From: CAYXUG01 sp964468655 | GTDB taxonomy: Bacteria > Fidelibacterota > Marinisomatia > Marinisomatales > CAYXUG01 | Direction: 5' to 3' | Length of the DNA stretch: 6,497 bases | NCBI GenBank assembly: GCA_964468655.1 | Contig: CAYXUG010000080.1 | Span: 1 to 6,497 of the forward strand | Shown: piece by piece, positions 1 to 6,002 of the stretch | Layout of the letters: each line of letters starts with the position of its first letter | How positions within the stretch are numbered: position 1 is the stretch's first letter | Made by a program: the position numbers and the translations under genes | The notes under the pieces: generated by a model | The model's input: only the letters and a program-made list of their open reading frames with translations | Database searches by the model: none | What the model was told of the DNA's origin: nothing

Positions 1-34
1 AATAAAAGAGCATTAAATTCTAAATGTGTAAACC

Positions 35-859
35 ATGTCTATCCAAGTGTCACTTCCTGCTCTCATGGCAATTGATGAAATGAATCATAGGCTTTATATT
101 TCACGGTTTATGCCCATGGGTGGAATGAGTACAGAAGCCATGGAAGTCCACCAGATAAATACGGAAACTATGACTGTTCTTGGTACTGTCAATGTGGGCG
201 CCAATTCACCCCATGGAATTGCACTATCTGATGATGGTGGTACCTTGTGGGTTTCCAGCAATCAGGCATCTCATTTCTTTAAAATTGATACTGACCGTTT
301 TGGCGATTCAAATTACCAGCCGGAGAGTTTTAAAATAGCATCAGGCGTTCCAGATAATTTTGAAATTAATGACGGCATTTATGAACCACTGGAAATTGAA
401 TTGAGCATTGATGAATCACAGATTTTTATCAGTTGTTCAGACAGTGAGAAAAATCAGGTTCGAGTTTATAGTGCTGATACAGGAGATTCTCTCACAATCT
501 ATTCTATAAATGAAGGAATGGGAATGATTCCTTGGCACATAGCGGTTGTTCCAGATGGGTCGGGACTTTATATCACGAACCGCTCAATGATGAGTCCAAG
601 AGTTTCTTATATTAATTTTTCAGATGGAAATGTAACTCAAATTGAATCATCAGAATTTGATTTTCCTCATGGAATAGGTATTTCAAGTGATGGATCAAAA
701 GTATTCGTTTCCAGCAGTGCAATGATGACTGGAGGGAATTCCTACCTCCATATCATAAATACGAGCATAAATGAGGTTGAATCATCTATTTTACTAGGAG
801 AAGGTCTTGCAGCGACAGGACTTGCTGTGATGCAGACTACTTGTGAAAACTGTGACTAA
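35..859 (+). CDS. Beta-propeller (YncE/YVTN-like) protein, probably 5'-truncated
   Basis: The 274 residues are a chain of propeller blades. Each blade begins with a P-x-x-[IM]-A-[LIV] strand followed about six residues later by an LYIS/LWVSS-type strand: P8-ALMAI, P59-HGIAL, P118-LEIEL, P166-WHIAV, P211-HGIGI and a closing ATGLAV at 260-265. Six blade starts are visible. The protein begins inside a blade (SIQV then SLPALMAID), has no signal peptide and no ribosome site, and an in-frame TAA lies at 29-31, just before the ATG at 35. Residues 26-31 (MPMGGM), 185-186 and 230-231 are methionine-rich loops, and the C-terminus is CENCD with a CxxC. The family is usually a periplasmic or surface interaction scaffold, sometimes enzymatic. 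Overlap with the downstream multiheme cytochrome suggests a joint role, which is inference. The coding frame is secure. The true 5' end is not: the gene may be broken or may start before the window. No specific substrate can be named. Confidence 0.75.
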   Translation: MSIQVSLPALMAIDEMNHRLYISRFMPMGGMSTEAMEVHQINTETMTVLGTVNVGANSPHGIALSDDGGTLWVSSNQASHFFKIDTDRFGDSNYQPESFKIASGVPDNFEINDGIYEPLEIELSIDESQIFISCSDSEKNQVRVYSADTGDSLTIYSINEGMGMIPWHIAVVPDGSGLYITNRSMMSPRVSYINFSDGNVTQIESSEFDFPHGIGISSDGSKVFVSSSAMMTGGNSYLHIINTSINEVESSILLGEGLAATGLAVMQTTCENCD

Positions 860-2282
860 ATTTGACAGATTCACTTTATTCATTCTTATTATCGGATTTT
901 TAGCATGTGAATCAACAGATGGGGGTGATGGAGAAAATTCTGGTGATCCGGGTGAGCCATTTCCCATTCAAACTGATTTTCAGATCGAGAACTTTGAATC
1001 AGCAGAAATGTGTAAATCGTGCCATCCCACTCACTTCGAGGAATGGTCGGGATCAATGCACGCCTATTCTTTTAAGGATCCCGTTTGGTATGCTCTTCAT
1101 TCAAACGAGCAGCAGCACTTCGAAGAAAATGAAGATCAGGAATTGGGGCAGTTTTGCATTATGTGTCATAGTCCGGTTGCCTTTTTAACAGGCGAAATTC
1201 AAGATCCAAAATTATTAACCATCGAATCTTCCGAATCACTGGTACCCCAGATCAGAGAGGGAGTTACTTGCAGTTTCTGTCATGCCGTGACCCATATGTC
1301 CCCCACGACGGAAGTTGATGTATCGAGCGGGAATCTGGAAGCAATACAATTTTTTCTGAATACAGACAGTGTTTTGCACATAAAATACGGTCCCCTCGAA
1401 AATCCCATCGAATCGGGGTATCATGAGTCTCAATACCATCCTGACTACGATTTATCCGAATACTGCCGTGGTTGCCACAATATGACCATAAACGGTAACG
1501 ATGCCGAAATGACATTTTCTGAATGGGGCGGTACCGCTTTTCAGGCAATGAGTGTGGAGTGCCAGTCTTGTCACATGGAAACCTATCCCGGGTATGCAGT
1601 GGACAGGTTTCTATTTCCCGATGCTCCTTATCGTGAAAACCTGCACAGCCACGATTTTTCGGGTATTGATCAGGCGCTGACGACATTTCCCCAGGAAGAA
1701 GCGCAGGAAAATGCAATCAGAGAACTACTTTTCGGATCGGCAGAAGTGAATTTTTTCAATACACCACCGGACAGTCTGAATGATGGAGATTCATTGAAGC
1801 TTAAACTTATTGTTTCTAATAATGCGGGTCACAATTTTCCTTCCGGTGTAACTTTTTCGAGACAACTGTGGCTAGAAGTTTTAGCTGTCATGGATGGAGA
1901 TACGCTGTACAAAAGCGGACATTTAAATCCGGAAGGCGATCTATATGATTTTTATATTGACTCCGTTGGAGTCACTGATCCTGACTTAACAGTATTCAGA
2001 ACTATACTCTACAATAGTGAAGGGGACTCTGGGTTACTTAAAGTATCAGTTGGAACTATGGATTGGATGAATGGCAACACAATTCTCGCCGGCGGCTCAA
2101 AGACAGCCGAATATGAATTTTTTGTACCTGCCGAAGTTCAGGGGAATCTCACCGTTTCAGCCCGGTTGAGATTCAGAGCCATTCCGCCATTTTTTGCCAG
2201 GTATTTGGACTTGGAGGAAGTCGTAGATAAATTAACTATATTTGATATTGATTCAGTTTCAACTATCATCGCAATTCATTAG
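843..2282 (+). CDS. Pentaheme c-type cytochrome lipoprotein (cytochrome c554-like)
   Basis: This 479-residue protein opens with a basic n-region, a hydrophobic stretch (residues 10-20) and a lipobox GFLAC with C22, so it should be lipidated and exported. An acidic Gly-rich linker follows. Five CxxCH heme sites are visible: C57-H61, C105-H109, C143-H147, C208-H212 and C240-H244. Extra histidines at 64, 73, 86, 151, 194, 199, 268 and 270 are possible distal ligands. The stretch CKSCHPTHFEEWSGSMHA resembles the start of cytochrome c554-type multiheme proteins. Residues from about 300 to 479 have no heme site and look like a beta-sandwich, with an NNAGHNFPSG motif at 326-335. The role is electron transfer in the envelope; donor and acceptor are unknown. 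The start is GTG at 843. An in-frame TGA at 828-830 excludes much longer forms, and a second in-frame GTG at 852 is a possible alternative. The 17-bp overlap with the preceding gene suggests translational coupling. Confidence 0.88.
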   Translation: MKTVTKFDRFTLFILIIGFLACESTDGGDGENSGDPGEPFPIQTDFQIENFESAEMCKSCHPTHFEEWSGSMHAYSFKDPVWYALHSNEQQHFEENEDQELGQFCIMCHSPVAFLTGEIQDPKLLTIESSESLVPQIREGVTCSFCHAVTHMSPTTEVDVSSGNLEAIQFFLNTDSVLHIKYGPLENPIESGYHESQYHPDYDLSEYCRGCHNMTINGNDAEMTFSEWGGTAFQAMSVECQSCHMETYPGYAVDRFLFPDAPYRENLHSHDFSGIDQALTTFPQEEAQENAIRELLFGSAEVNFFNTPPDSLNDGDSLKLKLIVSNNAGHNFPSGVTFSRQLWLEVLAVMDGDTLYKSGHLNPEGDLYDFYIDSVGVTDPDLTVFRTILYNSEGDSGLLKVSVGTMDWMNGNTILAGGSKTAEYEFFVPAEVQGNLTVSARLRFRAIPPFFARYLDLEEVVDKLTIFDIDSVSTIIAIH

Positions 2283-2287
2283 ACGAC

Positions 2288-4366
2288 ATGAAGAAAACGA
2301 TATTTCTGCTCATTATTTCCGGTGCCTTATTCTCGCAGACTTTTGAACGAATCACCAATCCATTTTCAGTTACCATTGATGATACAGAATTAGTAGACCC
2401 CTTTTTGGGAGGATTCAACAAGCCGGTGCCGCAGTTTGTTGATTGGGACGGAGATAATGATTTTGATCTATTTGTGACTGATCAAGACGGTTATTTACAG
2501 TATTACGAAAATACAGGTTCTGCGCAAGTTTATGATTTTGAATTGAGAACCAAACAATTTCAAAGTATTGATATCGGTGTCTGGTTCTGGTTTTACGATT
2601 ACGATTTGGATGATGACCTTGATTTGATTGGTCAAGCTTCCGGAATTGATATGGGGCACAGTTATGTGTCGGTTTATGAAAATGTGGGTAGTCAATTGAT
2701 ACAAAGAACCAATCAATTACTGGCAGAACATGGATCTCCTGTGGATGGAGGACAGATTGTCATTCCCACAGTCTGTGATATTGACAATGACGGATGGGAA
2801 GACCTTTTCGTGGGTACGATGTCAGGAACGGTTATGTTCTATCGCTGTCTTGGAATGATGGATGAACTACCACATTTTCAACTCGTAACAAGCAACTATG
2901 AAGATATTTTAATTGTGTGGACACCGGGGAGAAATCAAAGGCACGGAGCCAATGCACTGAATTTTTTTGACGTTGACGGAGATAATGATTTCGATTTGTT
3001 CTGGGGTGATCTTTTTCAGCCGGGACTTTTTTTCCTTGAAAATTTCGGAACGCAGACAAATGCCGATTTTCCTGATTCAATGGATTTGATTGTAACAGAA
3101 TACCCTGAAAATGAACCTGTAACTACTGCAGGATTCAATGTTTCTCGATTTGCTGACATGAATGGAGATGGGACCGGCGACCTTTTTGTAGGCGTTCTTT
3201 CCGGTTCTTACGGCACGGACTTTTACGATAATTTCTGGTATTACACGAATGAAGGTACCACGACTGAGCCGGATTTTAATCTGGTTACAAAAAACTTTTT
3301 TTCCACTCTTGATTTAATCGCCGGAACTGTTCCGACGTTTGCTGATATTGATGCTGACAATGATTTGGACTTGTTTATTGGAACGGAGTTTGATCCTGAC
3401 AATCCCGGGTGGAAGGGGAGTGTCTACTATTTTGAAAATACAGGATCATCTGAAAATCCAAGTTTTATACTCATGGATTCAACTTTCTTTGAACCCCTTG
3501 TAGGGAATAACATGGCACCTGCATTTGTGGATATTGATTGTGACGGCGATTTGGATGCATTCATTGGTGATTGGAACGGAAAAATTTATCAATTCATCAA
3601 TGATGGTACGGCTGAAATTCCTAATTTCACCTATGTGGAAGGGCCTTTTTTAGAAATTGATCTATCAGGACAATCCACACTCGTATTCGGTGATATTGAC
3701 GGCGACAGCGATTCTGATTTATTTATCGGTGATAAAAATGGGAAAATCCACTTTTTTGAAAATTCAGGCGGATGCAGTGAAATTGAGTTTATTTATGTGT
3801 CGGATGATTATTTCCCATCTTTTGAACTTGGAGATGAAATAGTCACTACACTTATTGATTTTGATTCTGATAATAAGTTGGAAATAGTTATCGGGAATGA
3901 GGAGGGTGAACTCATTCTAATTGATGATATTCAAGATGATCCAACATTTGAGGCTCTAGAAAATTTTCCTTATTCCGGGATGAATATTGCTCCTGTTTTT
4001 GGAGAAAGTGAACAAGAATTGTTTATTGGTTCCCACAGTGGCGGGTTGCAATATTTTCAAATTGAGGATAGTCTGAGTGTTGAAACACCCGTGGAAATTC
4101 CGACATCATCAGCATTGTATCAAAATTACCCCAATCCGTTTAACCCACTCACGATGATCAGATACGACCTACCACAAGAGTCAGATGTAACACTTACCAT
4201 CTACGACATTACAGGCAGAATGGTACAAACGCTGGTAAATGAGTCACAACAAGCAGGAATGAAGCAAATCATCTGGAATGTAGCAGATGTATCAAGTGGA
4301 GTCTATATCTACCGTATACAGGCAGGAAACTTCACCCAGACACGCAAGATGATACTGTTGAAGTAA
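2288..4366 (+). CDS. Secreted FG-GAP/VCBS repeat protein with T9SS sorting domain
   Basis: The 692-residue product starts with a signal peptide (MKKTIFLLIISGALFS, cleavage probably near residue 16). Nine Asp-rich calcium-loop boxes of the D-x-D-x-D-x-x-x-DLFIG type begin near residues 52, 104, 164, 228, 290, 353, 415, 469 and 524, spaced 52-64 residues apart. Most are followed by a YFENTGS-like strand, as in FG-GAP/VCBS integrin-type propellers. A degenerate tenth unit (ELFIGSHSGGLQYF) lacks the acidic box. Residues 610-692 form a type A T9SS sorting domain (YQNYPNPFNP, LTIYDITGRMV, GVYIYRIQAG, ending in KMILLK), so the protein should cross the outer membrane and be attached at or released from the surface. 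The gene starts 5 bp after the cytochrome stop and ends just before a terminator, so it is probably the last gene of the operon. No good Shine-Dalgarno is seen. The family is structural or adhesive; no enzymatic residues were recognised. Base composition changes sharply at the sorting domain. Confidence 0.9.
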   Translation: MKKTIFLLIISGALFSQTFERITNPFSVTIDDTELVDPFLGGFNKPVPQFVDWDGDNDFDLFVTDQDGYLQYYENTGSAQVYDFELRTKQFQSIDIGVWFWFYDYDLDDDLDLIGQASGIDMGHSYVSVYENVGSQLIQRTNQLLAEHGSPVDGGQIVIPTVCDIDNDGWEDLFVGTMSGTVMFYRCLGMMDELPHFQLVTSNYEDILIVWTPGRNQRHGANALNFFDVDGDNDFDLFWGDLFQPGLFFLENFGTQTNADFPDSMDLIVTEYPENEPVTTAGFNVSRFADMNGDGTGDLFVGVLSGSYGTDFYDNFWYYTNEGTTTEPDFNLVTKNFFSTLDLIAGTVPTFADIDADNDLDLFIGTEFDPDNPGWKGSVYYFENTGSSENPSFILMDSTFFEPLVGNNMAPAFVDIDCDGDLDAFIGDWNGKIYQFINDGTAEIPNFTYVEGPFLEIDLSGQSTLVFGDIDGDSDSDLFIGDKNGKIHFFENSGGCSEIEFIYVSDDYFPSFELGDEIVTTLIDFDSDNKLEIVIGNEEGELILIDDIQDDPTFEALENFPYSGMNIAPVFGESEQELFIGSHSGGLQYFQIEDSLSVETPVEIPTSSALYQNYPNPFNPLTMIRYDLPQESDVTLTIYDITGRMVQTLVNESQQAGMKQIIWNVADVSSGVYIYRIQAGNFTQTRKMILLK

Positions 4367-4377
4367 AACACGCAATT

Positions 4378-4409
4378 AAAAAGGGGCAACACATCATTGC
4401 CCTTTTTTT
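4378..4409 (+). terminator. Rho-independent terminator after the cytochrome/propeller cluster
   Basis: GGGCAA at 4384-4389 pairs with TTGCCC at 4397-4402 around a 7-nt loop. A-rich bases at 4378-4382 can pair with the seven-T run at 4403-4409, leaving G4383 bulged. It lies 11 bp after the stop codon of the FG-GAP protein gene and fits the end of that transcript. Confidence 0.85.
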
Positions 4410-4450
4410 GTTTAAGGGGTAGATTCGGGGGGAAATTGTTAATAATAAGC

Positions 4451-4455
4451 GGGAG
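4451..4455 (+). promoter_or_regulatory. Ribosome binding site (GGGAG) of the small membrane protein gene
   Basis: GGGAG sits 8 nt before the ATG at 4464, separated by an A-rich spacer. It is the only clear Shine-Dalgarno site in the window; the other genes have none that is obvious. It supports the start at 4464 and suggests that this short reading frame is really translated. Confidence 0.65.
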
Positions 4456-4463
4456 AAAAAAAT

Positions 4464-4721
4464 ATGGGTAATAATAAAAAATCAGCCGGGTTTTGGTTTT
4501 TGACAATCTGCCTTTCATTAATAGTGATTTTGACCATTTATGGAATCATTATTAAAGGCGAAATTGTTGAAACTTACTTTTTCCAATTTGCAGTTGTTTT
4601 TGCATTAAGTCCTGCCCTGTTCAAAGAAATACCAGCTCTTGCAAAAATAAAAACTCTCAAACCTATCATGATCATACTTTCAATTTCAATGATTGCAATG
4701 GGTTTTTACAGTTCAATGTAA
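4464..4721 (+). CDS. Small hydrophobic membrane protein, function unknown
   Basis: I do not recognise this 85-residue protein. It begins MGNNKKSAG, then shows three hydrophobic segments at about residues 10-30 (FWFLTICLSLIVILTIYGIII), 38-53 and 66-84, consistent with two or three membrane spans. A short basic patch (AKIKTLK, 60-66) lies before the last span, and N-terminal lysines favour a cytoplasmic N-terminus. A good GGGAG ribosome site precedes it. It stands alone: a terminator ends the transcript before it and a second terminator-like structure follows its stop. So it is probably its own short transcription unit, although no convincing promoter could be picked out in the 54 bp upstream. 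No catalytic or binding motif is visible. It could be an ordinary small inner-membrane protein of unknown role. Confidence 0.7.
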   Translation: MGNNKKSAGFWFLTICLSLIVILTIYGIIIKGEIVETYFFQFAVVFALSPALFKEIPALAKIKTLKPIMIILSISMIAMGFYSSM

Positions 4722-4739
4722 CCCGACAAAAATCTAATA

Positions 4740-4772
4740 GGACTGTAGGTGCAACACCTGTTCCCTTTTTTT
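4740..4772 (+). terminator. Probable rho-independent terminator after the small membrane protein gene
   Basis: AGGTG (4747-4751) pairs with CACCT (4755-4759) around a CAA loop, and GGA (4740-4742) can pair with TCC (4762-4764) across a small internal loop. A run of seven T follows at 4766-4772. The stem is weaker than that of the terminator at 4378-4409, but the tail CCCTTTTTTTGTTT and the GCAACAC sequence are identical in both. Confidence 0.65.
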
Positions 4773-4825
4773 GTTTGTGGGATAAATTCTTTATCTACAA
4801 ATTGAATTGATTAACCACTATAATA

Positions 4826-5710
4826 ATGAATAAGACACAATCGAAAAAATCACACTTCCGATCAGCCATTCTGCTGAGTCACTGTCCCGATGCGCAGGGG
4901 ATTGTTGCTTCAGTCACTGAGTTTTTGTACCGGAATAAGGGAAACATCCTTTATCTCGATCAGCATGTGGATGATGAAACAAAGGTGTTCTTCATACGCA
5001 TCGAGTGGGATTTGGAAAGTTTTCAGATTGTTGCGGAGAAAATTGAGGAAGAATTTCAGAGTTCAGTGGGTGATAGATTTGGTATGACATGGGCGCTGCA
5101 TTTTTCCGATGAGGTTCCCCGGATGGCTCTCTTTGTTTCAAAACTCCCGCACTGTCTATACGATATTCTCTCCCAGTGGAAGTCCGGCGAGTGGAATGTT
5201 GAACTGCCCCTCATCATCAGCAATCATTCAGAACTCGAACATGTAGCTGAGAGGTTTGAGGTAGATTTTCATTTTTTCAATATTACTAAAGAGAGTAAAG
5301 CAGAAGAGGAAAAGAAGCAGTTAGAATTGCTGAAAGAAAAGAAAATTGATTTTATTGTTCTTGCACGATATATGCAAATTTTGACAGAAGATTTTATCTC
5401 TGAATATCCCAACCGCATTATCAATATTCATCACTCGTTTTTGCCGGCGTTCCCCGGTGCGAGACCCTATCAATCCGCTTACCAGCGCGGAGTAAAAATC
5501 ATTGGCGCCACGAGTCATTTCGTGACGGCTGAATTGGATGCCGGTCCCATCATAGAACAGGATGTGGTTCGTGTCAGTCATGTGGATTCGGTGAAAGACC
5601 TAGTCCGAAAGGGGAGGGACTTGGAAAAGGTTGTTCTTTCCCGGGCAATATGGCATCACCTTCAGCGGAAGATTCTTGTTTACAACAACAGGACGGTGAT
5701 TTTTTCGTGA
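4826..5710 (+). CDS. purU: Formyltetrahydrofolate deformylase
   Basis: PurU hydrolyses 10-formyltetrahydrofolate to formate and tetrahydrofolate in the cytoplasm. It balances the one-carbon pool and supplies formate, for example to purine synthesis by PurT. The 294 residues match the family's usual size of about 280 plus a short N-terminal extension. Residues 13-90 form an ACT-type regulatory domain (AILLSHCPDAQGIVASVTEF, then YLDQHVDDE). From about residue 98 the formyltransferase-fold catalytic domain follows: FVSKLPHCLYDIL at 103-115, then INIHHSFLPAFPGARPY at 199-215. N200, H202 and D238 (in ELDAGPIIEQD) correspond to the catalytic Asn-His-Asp triad known from the PurN/PurU family. The ending RVSH...DLVRKGRDLEKVVLSRA is typical of the family. 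The ATG at 4826 is the only ATG ahead of the ACT domain, although no Shine-Dalgarno is seen. The gene appears monocistronic, between a terminator and a repeat-filled gap. The alternative PurN is excluded by the ACT domain. Confidence 0.95.
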   Translation: MNKTQSKKSHFRSAILLSHCPDAQGIVASVTEFLYRNKGNILYLDQHVDDETKVFFIRIEWDLESFQIVAEKIEEEFQSSVGDRFGMTWALHFSDEVPRMALFVSKLPHCLYDILSQWKSGEWNVELPLIISNHSELEHVAERFEVDFHFFNITKESKAEEEKKQLELLKEKKIDFIVLARYMQILTEDFISEYPNRIINIHHSFLPAFPGARPYQSAYQRGVKIIGATSHFVTAELDAGPIIEQDVVRVSHVDSVKDLVRKGRDLEKVVLSRAIWHHLQRKILVYNNRTVIFS

Positions 5711-5745
5711 TTTGAATGACTTTACCCTTAATAATACAGCATTTG

Positions 5746-5856
5746 TGTCATTCTGAATCCGCCGGCTGGCGGATGAAGAATCTTCATTTGTTTACAGGTT
5801 AAAAATGTAGATCCCTCACTTCGACTTCGTTCAGTGTAAACTCACTTGGGATGACA
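5746..5856. repeat. 111-bp palindromic intergenic element with TGTCAT/ATGACA ends
   Basis: The element begins TGTCATTCTGAATCC and ends TTGGGATGACA, giving 6-bp terminal inverted repeats (5746-5751 and 5851-5856). Inside are TCCGCC/GGCGGA around GGCT (5758-5773), an overlapping perfect ATGAAGA-A-TCTTCAT palindrome (5773-5787), and a right part containing CACTTCGACTTCGTTCAGTG. Elements opening TGTCATTCTGAA and closing GGATGACA are, from memory, scattered through intergenic regions of Bacteroidota and relatives. That identification is remembered rather than searched. No coding potential is seen. It may fold in RNA downstream of purU or be a miniature mobile repeat. Confidence 0.7.
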
Positions 5857-5869
5857 AAAAACAATTATT

Positions 5870-5914
5870 CCCCTCTCGAGAGGGGTGTCCACGCAGGATG
5901 CGGGATGGGGTGTG
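5870..5914. repeat. Perfect 16-bp palindrome with G-rich tail (second intergenic repeat)
   Basis: CCCCTCTCGAGAGGGG (5870-5885) is a perfect 16-bp palindrome. It is followed by TGTCCACGCAGGATGCGGG and ATGGGGTGTG, which end the GC-rich block at 5914 before AT-rich sequence resumes. The layout resembles another dispersed intergenic repeat that I recall from Bacteroidota-type genomes. It has no T-run and no coding capacity, so it is not a classical terminator. The strand is undetermined. Confidence 0.6.
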
Positions 5915-5961
5915 TAATAATAAACTTTTAAAACAGTTCTTATTTTTCTCTCTTTCACAAT

Positions 5962-5981
5962 CCCCACGATAAATCGTGGGG
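5962..5981. repeat. Short hairpin, 9-bp perfect stem with AA loop
   Basis: CCCCACGAT (5962-5970) and ATCGTGGGG (5973-5981) form a perfect 9-bp stem with a two-base loop. No real T-run follows (CTATTTTCC), so a terminator role is only possible. Its right arm lies 22 bp before the ATG of the Reeler fragment and contains an in-frame GTG at 5976. Similar GC-rich hairpins are, from memory, dispersed repeats in this bacterial group. Confidence 0.65.
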
Positions 5982-6002
5982 CTATTTTCCATTTTACTCT
6001 CT

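Noticed and set aside
1..75. Frame-1 reading (ending SCSHG before TGA 73-75) as the true upstream part of the propeller, joined by a frameshift at CATGGC
   Set aside because: SHG would fit the blade motif, but the frame used by the 35-859 gene already aligns through SIQV-SLPALMAID without any shift, so the break must lie further upstream.
24..81. Short frame beginning MCKPC and containing SKCH at 24-81, resembling a heme site
   Set aside because: It has CxxxCH spacing, is only 18 codons long, and overlaps the better supported propeller frame.
1264..1716. 150-codon open frame on the minus strand
   Set aside because: It lies wholly inside the cytochrome gene, opposite the heme motifs, and its translation shows no recognisable domain; it is a shadow frame.
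4781..4795. GATAAA-TTC-TTTATC inverted repeat upstream of purU as an operator
   Set aside because: Six AT-rich base pairs with a 3-base loop are expected by chance here, and no regulator site of this form is recognised.
4819..4824. TATAAT as the promoter -10 of purU
   Set aside because: It sits one base before the ATG, so transcription would begin inside the gene, and no matching -35 is found; likely chance in AT-rich DNA.
5321..5581. 86-codon minus-strand frame inside purU
   Set aside because: It overlaps the catalytic core of a confidently identified enzyme and has no ribosome site or domain.
5746..5981. CRISPR array
   Set aside because: The palindromes differ from one another and there are no regularly spaced identical repeats.
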